A stretch of DNA of 64,000 nt from Mimachlamys varia (GCA_947623455.1 OX392538.1:31867001-31931000); one strand, 5' to 3'; shown: positions 33,241 to 46,900, counted from the stretch's first letter. The notes: a model not told the origin generated them from the sequence alone. Made by a program: numbers and translations.

Positions 33241-35445
33241 TCTTCTCTTAGACAACTCTGATCTCTAAAGCGCTGAGCGGATTAATACATACAATGAATA
33301 TTGCACCGGACTACTTTAATGTTCACTTCACGGCTTAGCGAAATTGCGTCATCGCATTTTTCACATGTCTTTAAAGGATCAAGTACACAAAAAAATAATA
33401 AAACATTAAAAATTGTTTGAAGCTCAAACTAACCTAAATCCGTCTAAACAACCGAAATAACATGCGATGACCCTTTTAAAGGCCAAATATACGTAACTTC
33501 AGGAAATGTTTTCGGGATTCTGAAAAATTATGAAAAATATGTCCAGTTGATAACCATGCAAAAATATGTCTAAAACGAAGTAAACATAATCGGTAACTAA
33601 CAAGAAACTCTTGACAAAAAAATCCAAAGAATTGAAAATATAGAGTTTCAACTGCTGCTGTACCGGTAACCGCGTAAGATGAATTTTGGATATTGCGGAT
33701 ATCAGTTAATATTAACTAAGTCTATAAATATAATAAGTTATTAGGATTGATTTTCGCTTCAAGTTTTGCTGAAAGTAACGTATATTGTGCCTTTAATGAG
33801 ATTTAGAAAATATAACGAGAGTAAAGAGATGTGCCAGATTGAAGAGATGTGTCCAAAGACGAGATATCTACAACGAACAATTTCCTCTTCTAGAAAATGA
33901 TCAACGTCTACGAAAGAGCAGATTCAAGCCACAATCGGAGACAGAATTTTTAAGGTAGGCCAATGCAATGTATTTTTGATAACAGGCAATAGTCCTATTT
34001 ACAAAAAAGCATTGTTTTCGTCTATACAGGGGAAACTGAACTAGGATATGATTATCATGAAATTATATTAGAAACATGACTAAAAAAAGCAACTTGAGAA
34101 AATTGAAAATATATTAATGGAAATAGTTAGGCCTGGCTAAAACATGATAACAAACACTGTCGGTAATGAATCATTTCGTACGTTGTTCAATTCAACCCGT
34201 GTAAAATGCATTCCTTCATCCTCCAGATTGGAACACGTAAGTCTACAGAACCCCAACAGATCTGCAGAATTTAACAACCGAGTAAAACCTGCAAAAAACA
34301 AATGTCGGGCAACACTAAAACTATCGACAAAATAACCGAGAGTTTCACTTTAAAACAGGCAGAGATTCACCTAGGAAACATTATCATAAACATTCGTGCT
34401 GAATTCTAGACACACTAAACAAAAAAATATTATACCAAAAGATTACATGAATTAAACATAAACACTAACTTGCTAGAGGCCCTCACATCTATATATTACC
34501 CGTATGTCCTCCGTCAAACATTGTTGTTTAATTTAGCAATGTACATTGTATCTCGTAGTTTAGAATTTCACACGCAACTCCGCACTGATTCATTTGATTT
34601 CTCCGAAGCCAAGAATAGCAATTTCGCTGAACTTGACCTTCTGACAATAGAACAAAACTATCGCATGGTGTGTCAAAATCCGAGGTCGAAAATACAAAGC
34701 ACATGTATGTTGTTCTTTACAAATCCATCTGTACCTTTGTTCTGAAACCAGTATATCAAGCATGCAAATCCATGTGATGATGTATGTTTTTTAAAACCGA
34801 TAACGTACTCTTATTTTATGCCTAAAAATTTCGTGGAGAGCAACCGCAATAACCCCGACGAATGATTCAGGCCCTGAAGCTTTACAAATCAGGATCATGC
34901 CTTAACACAGGTCAAAAGGTTCTATCAGATCTTGCATGAGGTGGTGCACTCATGGACAGAAAAAGTCTCTATCAGAAAGCTTGTCAACTCTAATGTGTTG
35001 TGACTATACCATGTGCTCTTTTGTGTCTTCCGTCACACACGATCACACAGCCTGATCAGTCCGATGCATATGAGTCATGGCTTTGTTCCTACACCGTCAG
35101 GAAATCATGCCACATATCCCAGGTCTCGTTACGAACCCTGTTTTTTATGACCCCACATTTAAATTGTCCACGAAGTAGACCAATAAGTGCATACGACCGC
35201 GTCACTGCTCGATATATTGTGTTAATACGCGTTTTGCCTGACGATCATCGTGAATCGAACACGGAAGTTGTGGATCGCGAATACATTAATTACTTTAACA
35301 GGTAAAAGATATTGAAAAAAGGTATGTTGATTTGTTTTCTTTAATTTTGTTAATTAACCTGTTGCATTTTTGTAGATTCACTGGAACTATATTTACTTAG
35401 CAACCACCACCACGACTACCGTAGTTACCAACGCCACAACACACC
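33241..35445. repeat. Flank block F, copy 1 (duplicated at 47216-48812)
   Basis: It begins just after the satellite (CTTCTCTTAGACAACTCTGA) and ends at ACCGTAGTTACCAACGCC. Matching blocks in the second copy include GCACCGGACTACTTTAATGT, GATGATGTATGTTTTTTAAA, CAGCCTGATCAGTCCGATGC and TTTACTTAGCAACCACCACC. Copy 1 contains a piggyBac-like MITE at 33476-33798 that copy 2 lacks. A minus-strand frame conserved in both copies reads LIGLLRGQFKCGV with NRVRNETWD. It is broken in copy 1 and no gene can be claimed. Confidence 0.75.
33476..33798. mobile_element. piggyBac-like MITE (TTAA), copy 2
   Basis: TTAA followed by AGGCCAAATATACGTAACTT; the right end reads AACGTATATTGTGCC followed by TTTAA. It belongs to the family at 16457-16801. 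It is an insertion unique to flank block copy 1. Confidence 0.7.
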
Positions 35446-35520
35446 TGTTGTATTTTGCTCCTAGTATACTCGATTTTGAGTTTGGATTATGGGTTGTTGA
35501 CGCTTTGGTATTCTCTGTTT
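35446..35520 (+). mobile_element. Penelope-like terminus, plus strand
   Basis: TTGTATTTTGCTCCTAGTAT, then CGATTTTGAGTTTGGATTAT and GACGCTTTGGTATTCTCT. It lies exactly where flank block F copy 1 stops matching copy 2. Confidence 0.7.
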
Positions 35521-35607
35521 TTTTTATTTACCATTGTAACATTTTGCATCATAGAATAAGTTCGTTATCGACTACCGGTATAATACCGTATTCAGAGTCA
35601 ATATGTG

Positions 35608-36130
35608 GTTCAATCCTTAAATACACTGATGTCACTGTAGGGTATATGTACTTAAATACACTGATGTCACTGTATGGTATATGTGCTTAAATACACTGAT
35701 GTCATTGTATGGTATATGTACTTAAATACACTGATGTCACTGTATGGTATATGTACTTAAATACACTGATGTCACTGTATGGTATATGTACTTAAATACA
35801 CTGATGTCACTGTATGGTATATGTACTTAAATACACTGATGTCACTGAATGGTATATGTACTTAAATACACTGATGTCACTGTATGGTATATGTACTTAA
35901 ATACACTGATGTCACGGTATGGTATATGCACTTAAATACACTGATGTCACTGTATGGTATATGTACTTAAATACACTGATGTCACTGTATGGTATATGTA
36001 CTTAAATACACTGATGTCACGGTATGGTATATGTACTTAAATACACTGATGTCACTGTATGGTATATGTACTTAAATACACTGATGTCACTGTATGGTAT
36101 ATGTAATTAAATACACTGATGAAACTGTAG
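35608..36130. repeat. Second 35-bp satellite array (related family)
   Basis: About 15 monomers of period 35: ACTTAAATACACTGATGTCA plus CTGTATGGTATATGT. The core ACACTGATGTCACTGTA is identical to that of the main satellite, but the spacer differs (TGGTATATGTACTTAA instead of GGTAGTATATACAGATA). Monomers are nearly identical, with only single substitutions such as GTCACGGTA and GCACTTAA. Confidence 0.9.
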
Positions 36131-36411
36131 GTAGTGATGACAGTAATACTTTTGAGTTCACAGTGGGTATAGCTGTTATAGGATTTCCTAACACATCAGG
36201 TACAACACACGTTTTCACAAATAAAACATTATTTGTTCCTTTAGATGCAGATATTACTTAGCACACACATGAAGTATGTATGAGATATCACGAACGTGCG
36301 AGTATGGTACGTCAACCGAACCAATAATATTAACAACAGGAACATCTGTCCTTTAAAAAAAAAAAAAAACAATACTATTTCTCATCATGATTGGCAAAGT
36401 TCCGTTTTTTA

Positions 36412-36545
36412 AGAAATCCAAACCATCATACAAACTCAAAATCGATTAAACTAGGATGTTACCCTAGACCCTTGAAAAAATTACAAAAGAATAAGACCAG
36501 GTGTTTTGGATGAGTAAGCGTCTTCTGCTACACCCCTGTTACACA
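36412..36545 (-). mobile_element. Penelope-like tail fragment, minus strand
   Basis: ACAAACTCAAAATCGATTAA, then AGAATAAGACCAGGTGTTTT and GAGTAAGCGTCTTCTGCT. It is internally deleted. Confidence 0.65.
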
Positions 36546-36864
36546 TGTGTCGTAATTTTTTTAGATTGAATTCTTGCGAAAAACGCGCATGGGGTAATAA
36601 ACATCTAACCCACCTAAATGTACAGGTACAAGTAATTTAACAAGCCCGGGTATATGTATAGGTGTTGTGTTCTGGAACCCACTACTGCAGTAGGCTATCA
36701 TTTTTGTATGTAAAGTAATGGAAGGAAATCGCGGAAAACAAACTATAAGATGAAGACAACAAAGATTCAAACATTTTAATGAATGAATGAAGAGTAAATC
36801 ATACATACATTAACCATTTGCCTTCAGTTTTGAGATACATAATAACCCTTTTCTCCGCCACCGA

Positions 36865-37060
36865 CACTCATAATGAAAATCCAGCCAGCCGAACATTTGG
36901 TAGCACTGAACTTCCGCTTTCGTTTGTTTACTTCCGGTAAAAAAAAATACGAATCTGCGGCGTGTATCCACAACTTTTTGGCGGGAATTACCTAGTGTGT
37001 GTATAGACGGTGACTGGTCTCATCGATACACCGTCAGGGTGGGCACACAGTGTGTTGACT
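36865..37060. promoter_or_regulatory. GC-richer, ETS-site-bearing stretch, possible promoter
   Basis: Unlike its surroundings, this stretch has moderate GC and ETS-like sites on the minus strand (ACCGGAAGT and GCGGAAGT, at about 36910-36940), typical of animal housekeeping promoters. A minus-strand ATG just downstream opens MSVGGGEKGYYVSQN and then stops. No gene is seen to follow, so this may be an orphaned or decayed first exon. Confidence 0.25.
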
Positions 37061-37070
37061 TTCCAGCGTT

Positions 37071-37218
37071 TTAGTAGGGTTTCACCAGCGTACTTAGATT
37101 GAAATTAGTAAGCATACATAGAGGTATGCAAAGCGAGGTAACGGGAAAAAGTACCTCGCTAATTTTTGCTACCTCGCTTCGTGGAAGTGTACTCAGGGTC
37201 GGTACCTCACTTTGTAGG

Positions 37219-37254
<36 letters not shown>

Positions 37255-37979
37255 GCACACGCACGCACGCACGCACGCACCACAGTGTTATGCATATTTC
37301 TTAAATGAATATTAACGTGATATTTCAGTAAAACAAAATCGATTAAATTCCACAATGAATCTAAGCATTGACATTCAATTAAGTAGCGCGTATAATCATC
37401 CTTTACTTTACATATACAACATTTATCATTATCAATAATATTCCATCTTTTAAGTAAAACTCCATTTGGAAGAATATTGTGGAATACTTTCCATTTGAAC
37501 ATTTTTTCCTCGTTCTCAATTATAATACTATTATTGAATTAAAATAATCCACAATAAATCAAACAAATACTTTCTAATTCAAGCAGACTTTCCCATAGCT
37601 CTCTGCAGTAAGACATCGATTTCTTTTTTCGCACTAATGCCAGGTAAAGAAACCTATTGTTTACATTATCAATTTTAAATCCTACTCTTTTATCAAACAC
37701 TAATATTTCCGTGCAAGTGTGTACATTTGCCCATGCATTATCTCCCTTGATCTTGTCTTTCCATTCTTTTGGTATTGCTTTGTTTACCTGACTTACCTGA
37801 CTTATCCAGTCTCTCTTTTCTTTCAACTGTTGGTAAATTTCACTTTCATCTAAACCACCATCATTATAAACTATATCGTTGACAAAGATTAACCCAGATT
37901 CAATCGAATTCTTGAAAATTAATGAACTGCCATTAATTTTGATATGGCCCGAAATGAAATGGTTGCGAGTTTGTTTCAC
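37071..37979 (-). mobile_element. 5'-truncated non-LTR retrotransposon ORF2 C-terminus
   Basis: Two minus-strand frames, 37539-37979 and 37071-37502, together read as the tail of a LINE ORF2. The upstream part (GLIFVNDIVYNDGG, EIYQQLKEKRDW) precedes the Cys motif region (FKWKVFHNILPNGV, then CCICKVKDDYTRYLIEC), which fits a zf-RVT-type C-terminal domain. The RT catalytic region is absent. The 3' end runs into an (AC)n microsatellite at about 37219-37280. The first part is repeated at 48811-49191 because it lies inside the segmental duplication. Confidence 0.7.
37219..37280. repeat. (AC)n microsatellite
   Basis: An AC run followed by a GCAC-rich variant, 62 bp, at the end of the LINE fragment. 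Confidence 0.95.
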
Positions 37980-38887
37980 GTCACGGTGTATTTGTATCTG
38001 TGAACAAGTGATATCACTTGTTCAAGTCTACTTGGCTGTATTACATTTCACAAATTATCTAAATTAATGCATTTAAACGATAAATTGAAGTACGTAACTC
38101 ATGCAATTTCTACATGACTTCATATTTTCTGAACAAATTATAACAAAAATAATATCTCAAATTACTTTTATTTTATTGCGTTAGTGCATTCATGTTAAAA
38201 TGTGACAAAGAATTGCAAACAATATAAAATCTCACTTATTTCATAATGATACGAACATAGCCGATTTTCTTTTTCAATGTGACATCGGTAATGGTATTGA
38301 GTGAAATTGATTTAACAAAAGAGTAACATGTAAATAAAGTATTGACATGTGACTGCATAATAGTTTTTATAAAGCAATTTGCAGATTTATGACTATATTA
38401 ATTTTCTGAACATAATTCATATAAGATAATAAAAGAAAGAAAAATTAACTAGATAATAACAATTGTAAACAAAATCATAAGTATAACTCAAAATTTATTA
38501 AAATTTAAGCAAAAATGAAAATAAAAAAAACCAACAAATCATCCCCTTCACCTTTTGACCTTTCTCATTCATTAAAGATCCCTTAATTTTAGATTTAGGG
38601 TAAATCAATGAAAAACTGAATACTGAGTAGTAAATATCATCATTACATTACTAAGAATAACATAGAATTAAATGCAGATATCTATAGTTAAAGCTTTGTC
38701 AGATTCATTAATAATACCGGCTATACAAATAGGAAACGTTAATTCAAATGGCATGAGGGTCTATTTTAGTTAGAGCTACCAAGGAACAGACAAATAAGCC
38801 AATTTTAGCATCATTGCAATAAATGTCCCATCAGTTACATTTATACACAAAAACAACATGCATGTGCTGTAAATGAACAAGAACTGG

Positions 38888-40790
38888 CTAGTTGAGAAGT
38901 AGAAGTTCATTTTCAGCGTCGATAGGGTCAATGGGTACATATTCTGAATGTAAGCGTTTTTTTCGTTTTTTATGGGTTTCTTTGAAAGCATCAATGATCT
39001 TTTTTTCAGAATCCGTTGTATTCGTATCGAATTTTTCCGGCTTTTCGAAGACATTTATTTTACCGCTAAGCAACGACAACACCGTGATTATGCTAATTAC
39101 ATGTACAGCAGCGTCCGAAGCAGCATATACTTGCCCGAAGTTATATAATCCAAGCAGAACTAAAAAGACACTTATGTCAACAAATAAATATTTTAGGGAA
39201 AAGAAAAATCCATTCAGCCAAACTGGTCCTGGACAAGATACAATGTTAAGCTGGCATAATTCAACAAATGCTTTCATATGGATTGCGTATTCACCGTTTT
39301 CAAGACAAAACAGTGGTGCCCAACATGTACCAGTCGGTGAGGACTTATCCTTTCCAGGTTTGTGCTTGAAAACGGTCAATTCATTTCTTTCCTTAATTAT
39401 TGCTTGAATGCACAATTTGAAATAACGAGTATATTCCTTACGCAATTCCTTGACATATTGGTAGTTAAAAGGTATGAAGAATACAAGGTACGACACCAAG
39501 ATTTTATAAATATTGTCTTGTGTATTAACCATGAAACAAAGAACTTGGATTGTCAGAATTCTGAAAGTAAAAGTTAAAATCAAGTACCCTATATAGTAAT
39601 AATAAGCCAAGAATGTTAACTTGATATAAAGTGTTTCAAAACAATTAAAAATTGTCGTCGTTTCCCTTTTAATAAGAATAATAATAACCATGAAAACAAA
39701 ACAAACACACGACGTATATATTGATATACTGACATCGACATCAGATATATATGGCCCTGTGAAAAAAATGGTGACATATAATAATAACGATCCTCCAATC
39801 AGAAGAATAAAACGGACGATGATTTTTTTTATTTTTTCCTCGGGCTTATTTTTAAGTTTTAGTTTTATGATCGATTCAAGCAGTCCTCCAATCAGAAGAA
39901 TAAAACGGACGAAGATTTTTTTTTTTTTTTTCCTTGCGTATTTTTTTAAGTTTTAGTTTTATGGACGATTCAAACGATGGCAAAATCATAGCAAATAGGC
40001 TAAAACGGTTTGGATTGACCACTTCAGACGTAAGCATTTTGAAATCTTTATCTGTGTTAATACTAAATGTTGTCCATGGGTTCCAAGGAAATTCGATATT
40101 GTATACTGCAACAAAAACAAGGAGGATCGCAAAAAAGACAGATGAATATATGCCCAACATAGAAAGCAAAACATCTAAAGTGTGATCCGTATGTAATTCG
40201 TTACATGTTTGATTCAATTTCGACTCATAACAACACAAGTATAAGTAACTGTCAAAGAGACTTCCTGAATCTGATTGATAATGTAATGAAGAGGATTGAG
40301 AACATAGCTGTTTTATGGATAATGCAGGATTTCCATCACTGCCTGGTTGTGAAAATCCACACAAGATCCAGTCCCTTATCTTTATTTTTATTTGATCTGT
40401 GTCGTTTTGTACTGCTTGAAAAAAACATCCGTCCGGCTCGTCAATGAATACAATCGATCGGCCTGTTATGTTATCACCCTTGACGGCAATCGAAAGAACC
40501 TTTAGATGCGACTTCAATCGGAGGACGTTTTCACCGTAGTCTGACATCACCACCTCAAATGTATATAACGAACTACTCTGATTTTGGCCCCAAATATCTA
40601 AACTAACAATAGCGATATCTTTTGTTAATGTCGTCTCTAAAATGTTTTTGATTACTGGTTGATCTGGTTGAGCTGTACAGGATTCACTTATTGTTAAAGT
40701 TTCGTTCACACATTCGTCCAGAATGGTCTGCGAAGTTATGCCGGATACGAACAAAAATCCATATAGGACAGGAAACATGAAGCGAATCAT
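38888..40790 (-). CDS. Multipass membrane protein, paralogue 2 (frame broken at a poly(A) run)
   Basis: It matches paralogue 1 over its length. An N-terminal frame (40790-39876) gives a signal peptide and Cys-rich ectodomain (DECVNETLTISESCTAQPDQ, VVMSDYGENVLRLKSHL, YLCCYESKLNQTC) plus the first membrane segment. A second frame, usable down to 38888, gives the remaining segments (YYYYIGYLILTFTF, IVSCPGPVWLNGFFFSLKYL) and a 27-residue polar tail ending ENELLLLN. Between them is a 94-bp tandem duplication encoding KLKLKN-like and VRFILLIGG motifs. The two frames meet at a run of 16 A (plus-strand T, 39916-39931); 15 or 18 would keep one frame. This may be a real lesion or a homopolymer length error in the sequence. 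The gene lies next to the 6-kb satellite array. Confidence 0.75.
39854..39965 (-). repeat. 94-bp tandem duplication inside paralogue 2
   Basis: The sequence AAGTTTTAGTTTTATG with GATTC after it occurs at 39854 and again at 39948. The intervening AATCAGAAGAATAAAACGGACG box also repeats. The same duplication exists in paralogue 3 (near 51054 and 51136) but not in paralogue 1. Confidence 0.8.
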
Positions 40791-40872
40791 ACTGCTACAG
40801 TAGGTGGGTTGAAGGCTTACTCAATAAAGTCACGGTGAAGTATAACCTTACATCAGATTAATAGCGACTGAT

Positions 40873-40887
40873 TTCACTGTCGGTGAA
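40873..40887 (-). promoter_or_regulatory. Conserved dyad TTCAC-N5-GTGAA upstream of paralogue 2
   Basis: TTCACTGTCGGTGAA lies 83-97 bases upstream of the start codon at 40790, the counterpart of 33046-33060. The corresponding site of paralogue 3 (52059-52073, TTCACTGTGGGTGAC) has one changed base in the right arm. Confidence 0.35.
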
Positions 40888-40954
40888 CGATAATGTCAAT
40901 GTAGTCAGCTTATACGGATTTACACTGATATGAATTTAGGTTATATATATATAC

Positions 40955-43900
40955 GGATATATACTGATGTCACTGTAGGTAGTATATACAGAAATACACT
41001 GATGTCACTGTAGGCAGTATATACAGATATACACTGATGTCACTGTAGGTAGTATATAAAGATATACACTGATGTCACGGTAGGTAGTATATACAGATAT
41101 ACACTGATGTCACTGTAGTTAATATACACAGATATACACTGATGTCACTGTAGTTAATATACACAGATATACACTGATGTCACTGTAGGTAGTATATACG
41201 AATATACACTGATGCAACTGTAGGTAACTGCTATACACTGATGCCACTGTAGGTAGTATGTAAAGATATACACTGATGTCACTGAAGGTAGTATATACAG
41301 ATATATACTGATGTCACTGTAGGTAGTATATACAGACATACACTGATGTCACTGTAGGTAGTATATACAGATATTCACTGATGTCACTATAGGTAGTATA
41401 TACAAATATACACTGATGTCACTGTAGGTAGTATATACAGATATACACTGACTGATGTCACTGTAGGTAGTATATACAGATATACACTGACTGATGTCAC
41501 TGTAGGTAGTATATACAGATATACACTGACTGATGTCACTGTAGGTAGTATATACAGATATACACTGATGTCACTGTAGGCAGTATATACAGATATACAA
41601 TGACTGATGTCACTGTAGGTAGTATATACAGATATACACTGACTGATGTCACTGTAGGTAGTATATACAGATATACACTGATGTCACTGTAGGTAGTATA
41701 TACAGATATACACTGATGTCACTGTAGGTAGTATATACAGATATACACTGAAGTCACTGTAGGTAGTATATACAGATATACACTGACTGATGTCACTGTA
41801 GGTAGTATATACAGATATACACTGACTGATGTCACTGTAGGTAGTATATACAGATATACACTGACTGATGTCACTGTAGGTAGTATATACAGATATACAC
41901 TGATGTCACTGTAGGCAGTATATACAGATATACAATGACTGATGTCACTGTAGGAAGTATATACAGATATACACTGACTGATGTCACTGTAGGTAGTATA
42001 TACAGATATACACTGATGTCACTGTAGGTAGTATATACAGATATACACTGATGTCACTGTAGGTAGTATATACAGATATACACTGATGTCACTGATGTAG
42101 TATATACAGATATACACTGATGTCACTGTAGGTAGTATGCACAGATATACACTGATGTCACTGTAGGTAGTATGTACAAATATACACTGATGTCACTGTA
42201 GGTAGTATAAACAGATATTCACTGATGTCACTGTAGGTAGTATATACAGATATACACTGATATCACTGTAGGTAGTATATACAGATATATACTGATGTCA
42301 CTGTAGGTAGTGTATACAGATATACACTGATGTCACTGTAGGTAGTATATACAGATATACAGTGATATCACTGTAGGTAGTATATACAGATATACACTGA
42401 TGTCACTGTAGGTAGTATATACAGATATTCACTGATGTCACTGTAGGTAGTATACACAGATATATACAGATATACACCGATGTCACTGTAGGTAGTATAC
42501 ACAGATATATACAGATATACACCGATGTCACTGTAGGCAGTATATACAGATATACATTGATGTCACTGTAGGTAGTATATACAGATATACACTGATATCA
42601 CTGTAGGTAGTATATACAGATATACACTGATGTCACTGTAGGAAGTACATACAGATATACACTGATGCCACTGTAGGTAGTATATACCAATATACACTGA
42701 TGTCACTGTAGGTAGTATATACCAATATACACTGATGTCACTGTAGGTAGTATATACAGATATACACTGATATCACTGTGGGCAGTATATACAGATATTC
42801 ACTGATGTCACTGTAGGAAGTATATACATATATACACTGATGTCACTGTAGGTAGTATGTTACACAGATATACACTGATGTCACTGTAGTTAGCATATAC
42901 CAATATACACTGATGTCACTGTAGGTAGTATATACAGATAAACACTGATGTCACTGTAGGTAGTATATACAGATATACACTGATGTCACTGTAGGTAGTA
43001 TATACAGATATACACTGATGTCACTGAAGGTAGTATATACAGATATTCACTGATGTCACTGTGGGTAGTATACACAGATATATACAGATATTCACTGATG
43101 TCACTGTAGGTAGTATATACAGATATACACTGATGTCACTGTAGATGACTGCTATACACTGATGTCACTGTAGGAAGTATGTTACACAGATATACACCGA
43201 TGTCACTGTAGTTAGCATATACCAATATAGACTGATGTCACTGTAGGTAGTATATACAGATAAACACTGATGTCACTGTAGGTAGTATATACAGATATAC
43301 ACTGATGTCACTGTAGGTAGTATATACAGATATACACTGACTGATGTCACTGTAGGTAGTATATACAGATATACACTGATGTCTCTGTAGATAGTATATA
43401 CTGATATACACTGATGTCACTGTAGGCAGTATATACAAATATATACCGATGTCACTGTAGGTAGTATATACAGATATACACTGATGTCACTGTAGGTAGT
43501 ATATACAGATATTCACTGATGTCACTGTAGGTAGTATATACAGATATACACTGACTGATGTCACTGTAGGTAGTATATACAGATATACAATGATATCACT
43601 GTAGGTAGTATATACAGATATACACTGATGTCACTGTAGGTAGTATATACAGATATTCACTGATGTCACTGTAGGTAGTATACACAGATATATACAGATA
43701 TACACCGATGTCACTGTAGGCAGTATATACAGATATTCACTGATGTCACTGTAGGTAGTATACACAGATATATACAGATATACACCGATGTCACTGTAGG
43801 CAGTATATACAGATATACACTGATGTCACTGTAGGTAGTATATACAGATATACACTGATATCACTGTAGGTAGTATATACAGATATACACTGATGTCACT

Positions 43901-46900
43901 GTAGGAAGTACATACAGATATACACTGATGCCACTGTAGGTAGTATATACCAATATACACTGATGTCACTGTAGGTAGTATATACCAATATACACTGATG
44001 TCACTGTAGGTAGTATATACAGATATACACTGATATCACTGTGGGCAGTATATACAGATATTCACTGATGTCACTGTAGGAAGTATATACATATATACAC
44101 TGATGTCACTGTAGGTAGTATGTTACACAGATATACACTGATGTCACTGTAGTTAGCATATACCAATATACACTGATGTCACTGTAGGTAGTATATACAG
44201 ATAAACACTGATGTCACTGTAGGTAGTATATACAGATATACACTGATGTCACTGTAGGTAGTATATACAGATATACACTGATGTCACTGAAGGTAGTATA
44301 TACAGATATTCACTGATGTCACTGTGGGTAGTATACACAGATATATACAGATATTCACTGATGTCACTGTCGGTAGTATATACAGATATACACTGATGTC
44401 ACTGTAGATGACTGCTATACACTGATGTCACTGTAGGAAGTATGTTACACAGATATACACCGATGTCACTGTAGTTAGCATATACCAATATACACTGATG
44501 TCACTGTAGGTAGTATATACAGATAAACACTGATGTCACTGTAGGTAGTATATACAGATATTCACTGATGTCACTGTAGGTAGTATATACAGATATTCAC
44601 TGATGTCACTGTAGGTAGTATACACAGATATATACAGATATACACTGATGTCACTGTAGGTAGTATATACAGATATTCACTGATGTCACTGTAGGTAGTA
44701 TACACAGATATATACAGATATACACCGATGTCACTGTAGGCAGTATATACAGATATACACTGATGTCACTGTAGGTAGTATATACAGATATACACTGATA
44801 TCACTGTAGGTAGTATATACAGATATACACTGATGTCACTGTAGGAAGTACATACAGATATACACTGATGCCACTGTAGGTAGTATATACCAATATACAC
44901 TGATGTCACTGTAGGTAGTATATACCAATATACACTGATGTCACTGTAGGTAGTATATACAGATATACACTGATATCACTGTGGGCAGTATATACAGATA
45001 TTCACTGATGTCACTGTAGGAAGTATATACATATATACACTGATGTCACTGTAGGTAGTATGTTACACAGATATACACTGATGTCACTGTAGTTAGCATA
45101 TACCAATATACACTGATGTCACTGTAGGTAGTATATACAGATAAACACTGATGTCACTGTAGGTAGTATATACAGATATACACTGATGTCACTGTAGGTA
45201 GTATATACAGATATACACTGATGTCACTGAAGGTAGTATATACAGATATTCACTGATGTCACTGTGGGTAGTATACACAGATATATACAGATATTCACTG
45301 ATGTCACTGTAGGAAGTATATACAGATATACACTGATGTCACTGTAGATGACTGCTATACACTGATGTCACTGTAGGAAGTATGTTACACAGATATACAC
45401 CGATGTCACTGTAGTTAGCATATACCAATATAGACTGAAGTCACTGTAGGTAGTATATACAGATAAACACTGATGTCACTGTAGGTAGTATATACAGATA
45501 TACACTGATGTCACTGTAGGTAGTATATACAGATATACACTGACTGATGTCACTGTAGGTAGTATATACAGATATACACTGATGTCTCTGTAGATAGTAT
45601 ATACTGATATACACTGATGTCACTGTAGGTAGTATATACAGATATACACTGATGTCACTGTAGGTAGTATATACAGATATATACTGATGTCACTGTAGGT
45701 AGTATATACAGATATACACTAATGTCACTGTAGGTAGTATATACAGATATTCACTGATGTCACTGTAGGTAGTATATACAGATATACAGTGATATCACTT
45801 TAGGTAGTATATACAGATATACACTGATGTCACTGTAGGTAGTATATACAGATATTCACTGATATCACTGTAGGTAGTATACACAGATATATACAGATAT
45901 ACACCGATGTCACTGTAGGTAGTATACACAGATATATACAGATATACACCGATGTCACTGTAGGCAGTATATACAGATATACACTGATGTCACTGTAGGT
46001 AGTATATACAGATATACACTGATATCACTGTAGGTAGTATATACAGATATACACTGATGTCACTGTAGGAAGTATATACAGATATACACTGATGCCACTG
46101 TAGGTAATATATACCAATATACACTGATGTCACTGTAGGTAGTATATACCAATATACACTGATGTCACTGTAGGTAGTATATACAGATATACACTGATAT
46201 CACTGTGGGCAGTATATACAGATATTCACTGATGTCACTGTAGGAAGTATATACATATATACACTGATGTCACTGTAGGTAGTATGTTACACAGATATAC
46301 ACTGATGTCACTGTAGTTAGCATATACCAATATACACTGATGTCACTGTAGGTAGTATATACAGATAAACACTGATGTCACTGTAGGTAGTATATACAGA
46401 TATACACTGATGTCACTGTAGGTAGTATATACAGATATACACTGATGTCACTGAAGGTAGTATATACAGATATACACTGATGTCACTGTAGATGACTGCT
46501 ATACACTGATGTCACTGTAGGAAGTATGTTACACAGATATACACCGATGTCACTGTAGTTAGCATATACCAATATAGACTGATGTCACTGTAGGTAGTAT
46601 ATACAGATAAACACTGATGTCACTGTAGGTAGTATATACAGATATACACTGATGTCACTGTAGGTAGTATATACAGATATACACTGACTGATGTCACTGT
46701 AGGTAGTATATACAGATATACACTGATGTCTCTGTAGATAGTATATACTGATATACACTGATGTCACTGTAGGCAGTATATACAAATATATACCGATGTC
46801 ACTGTAGGTAGTATATACAGATATACACTGATGTCACTGTAGGTAGTATATACAGATATTCACTGATGTCACTGTAGGTAGTATATACAGATATACACTG

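Larger units (their letters stand above)
37600..40930. repeat. Segmental duplication, left copy (partner 48824-52135)
   Basis: About 3.3 kb is nearly identical between the two places, covering part of the LINE relic, the 3' flank, paralogue 2 (or 3) and its proximal promoter. Small indels separate the copies, for example near the C-terminus of the gene and at its poly(A) runs. Confidence 0.9.

Noticed and set aside
36561..36806. 81-residue minus-strand frame
   Set aside because: Low-complexity composition, no conserved motif and no neighbouring exon.
38892..39407. 171-residue plus-strand frame opposite paralogue 2 (also 50188-50613)
   Set aside because: Antisense shadow of the membrane-protein gene.
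41154..46785. Open frames within the satellite (41154, 43238, 45441, 46585, minus strand)
   Set aside because: They are periodic translations of the 35-bp unit (repeated TVTSVYI), with no start context or independent conservation.
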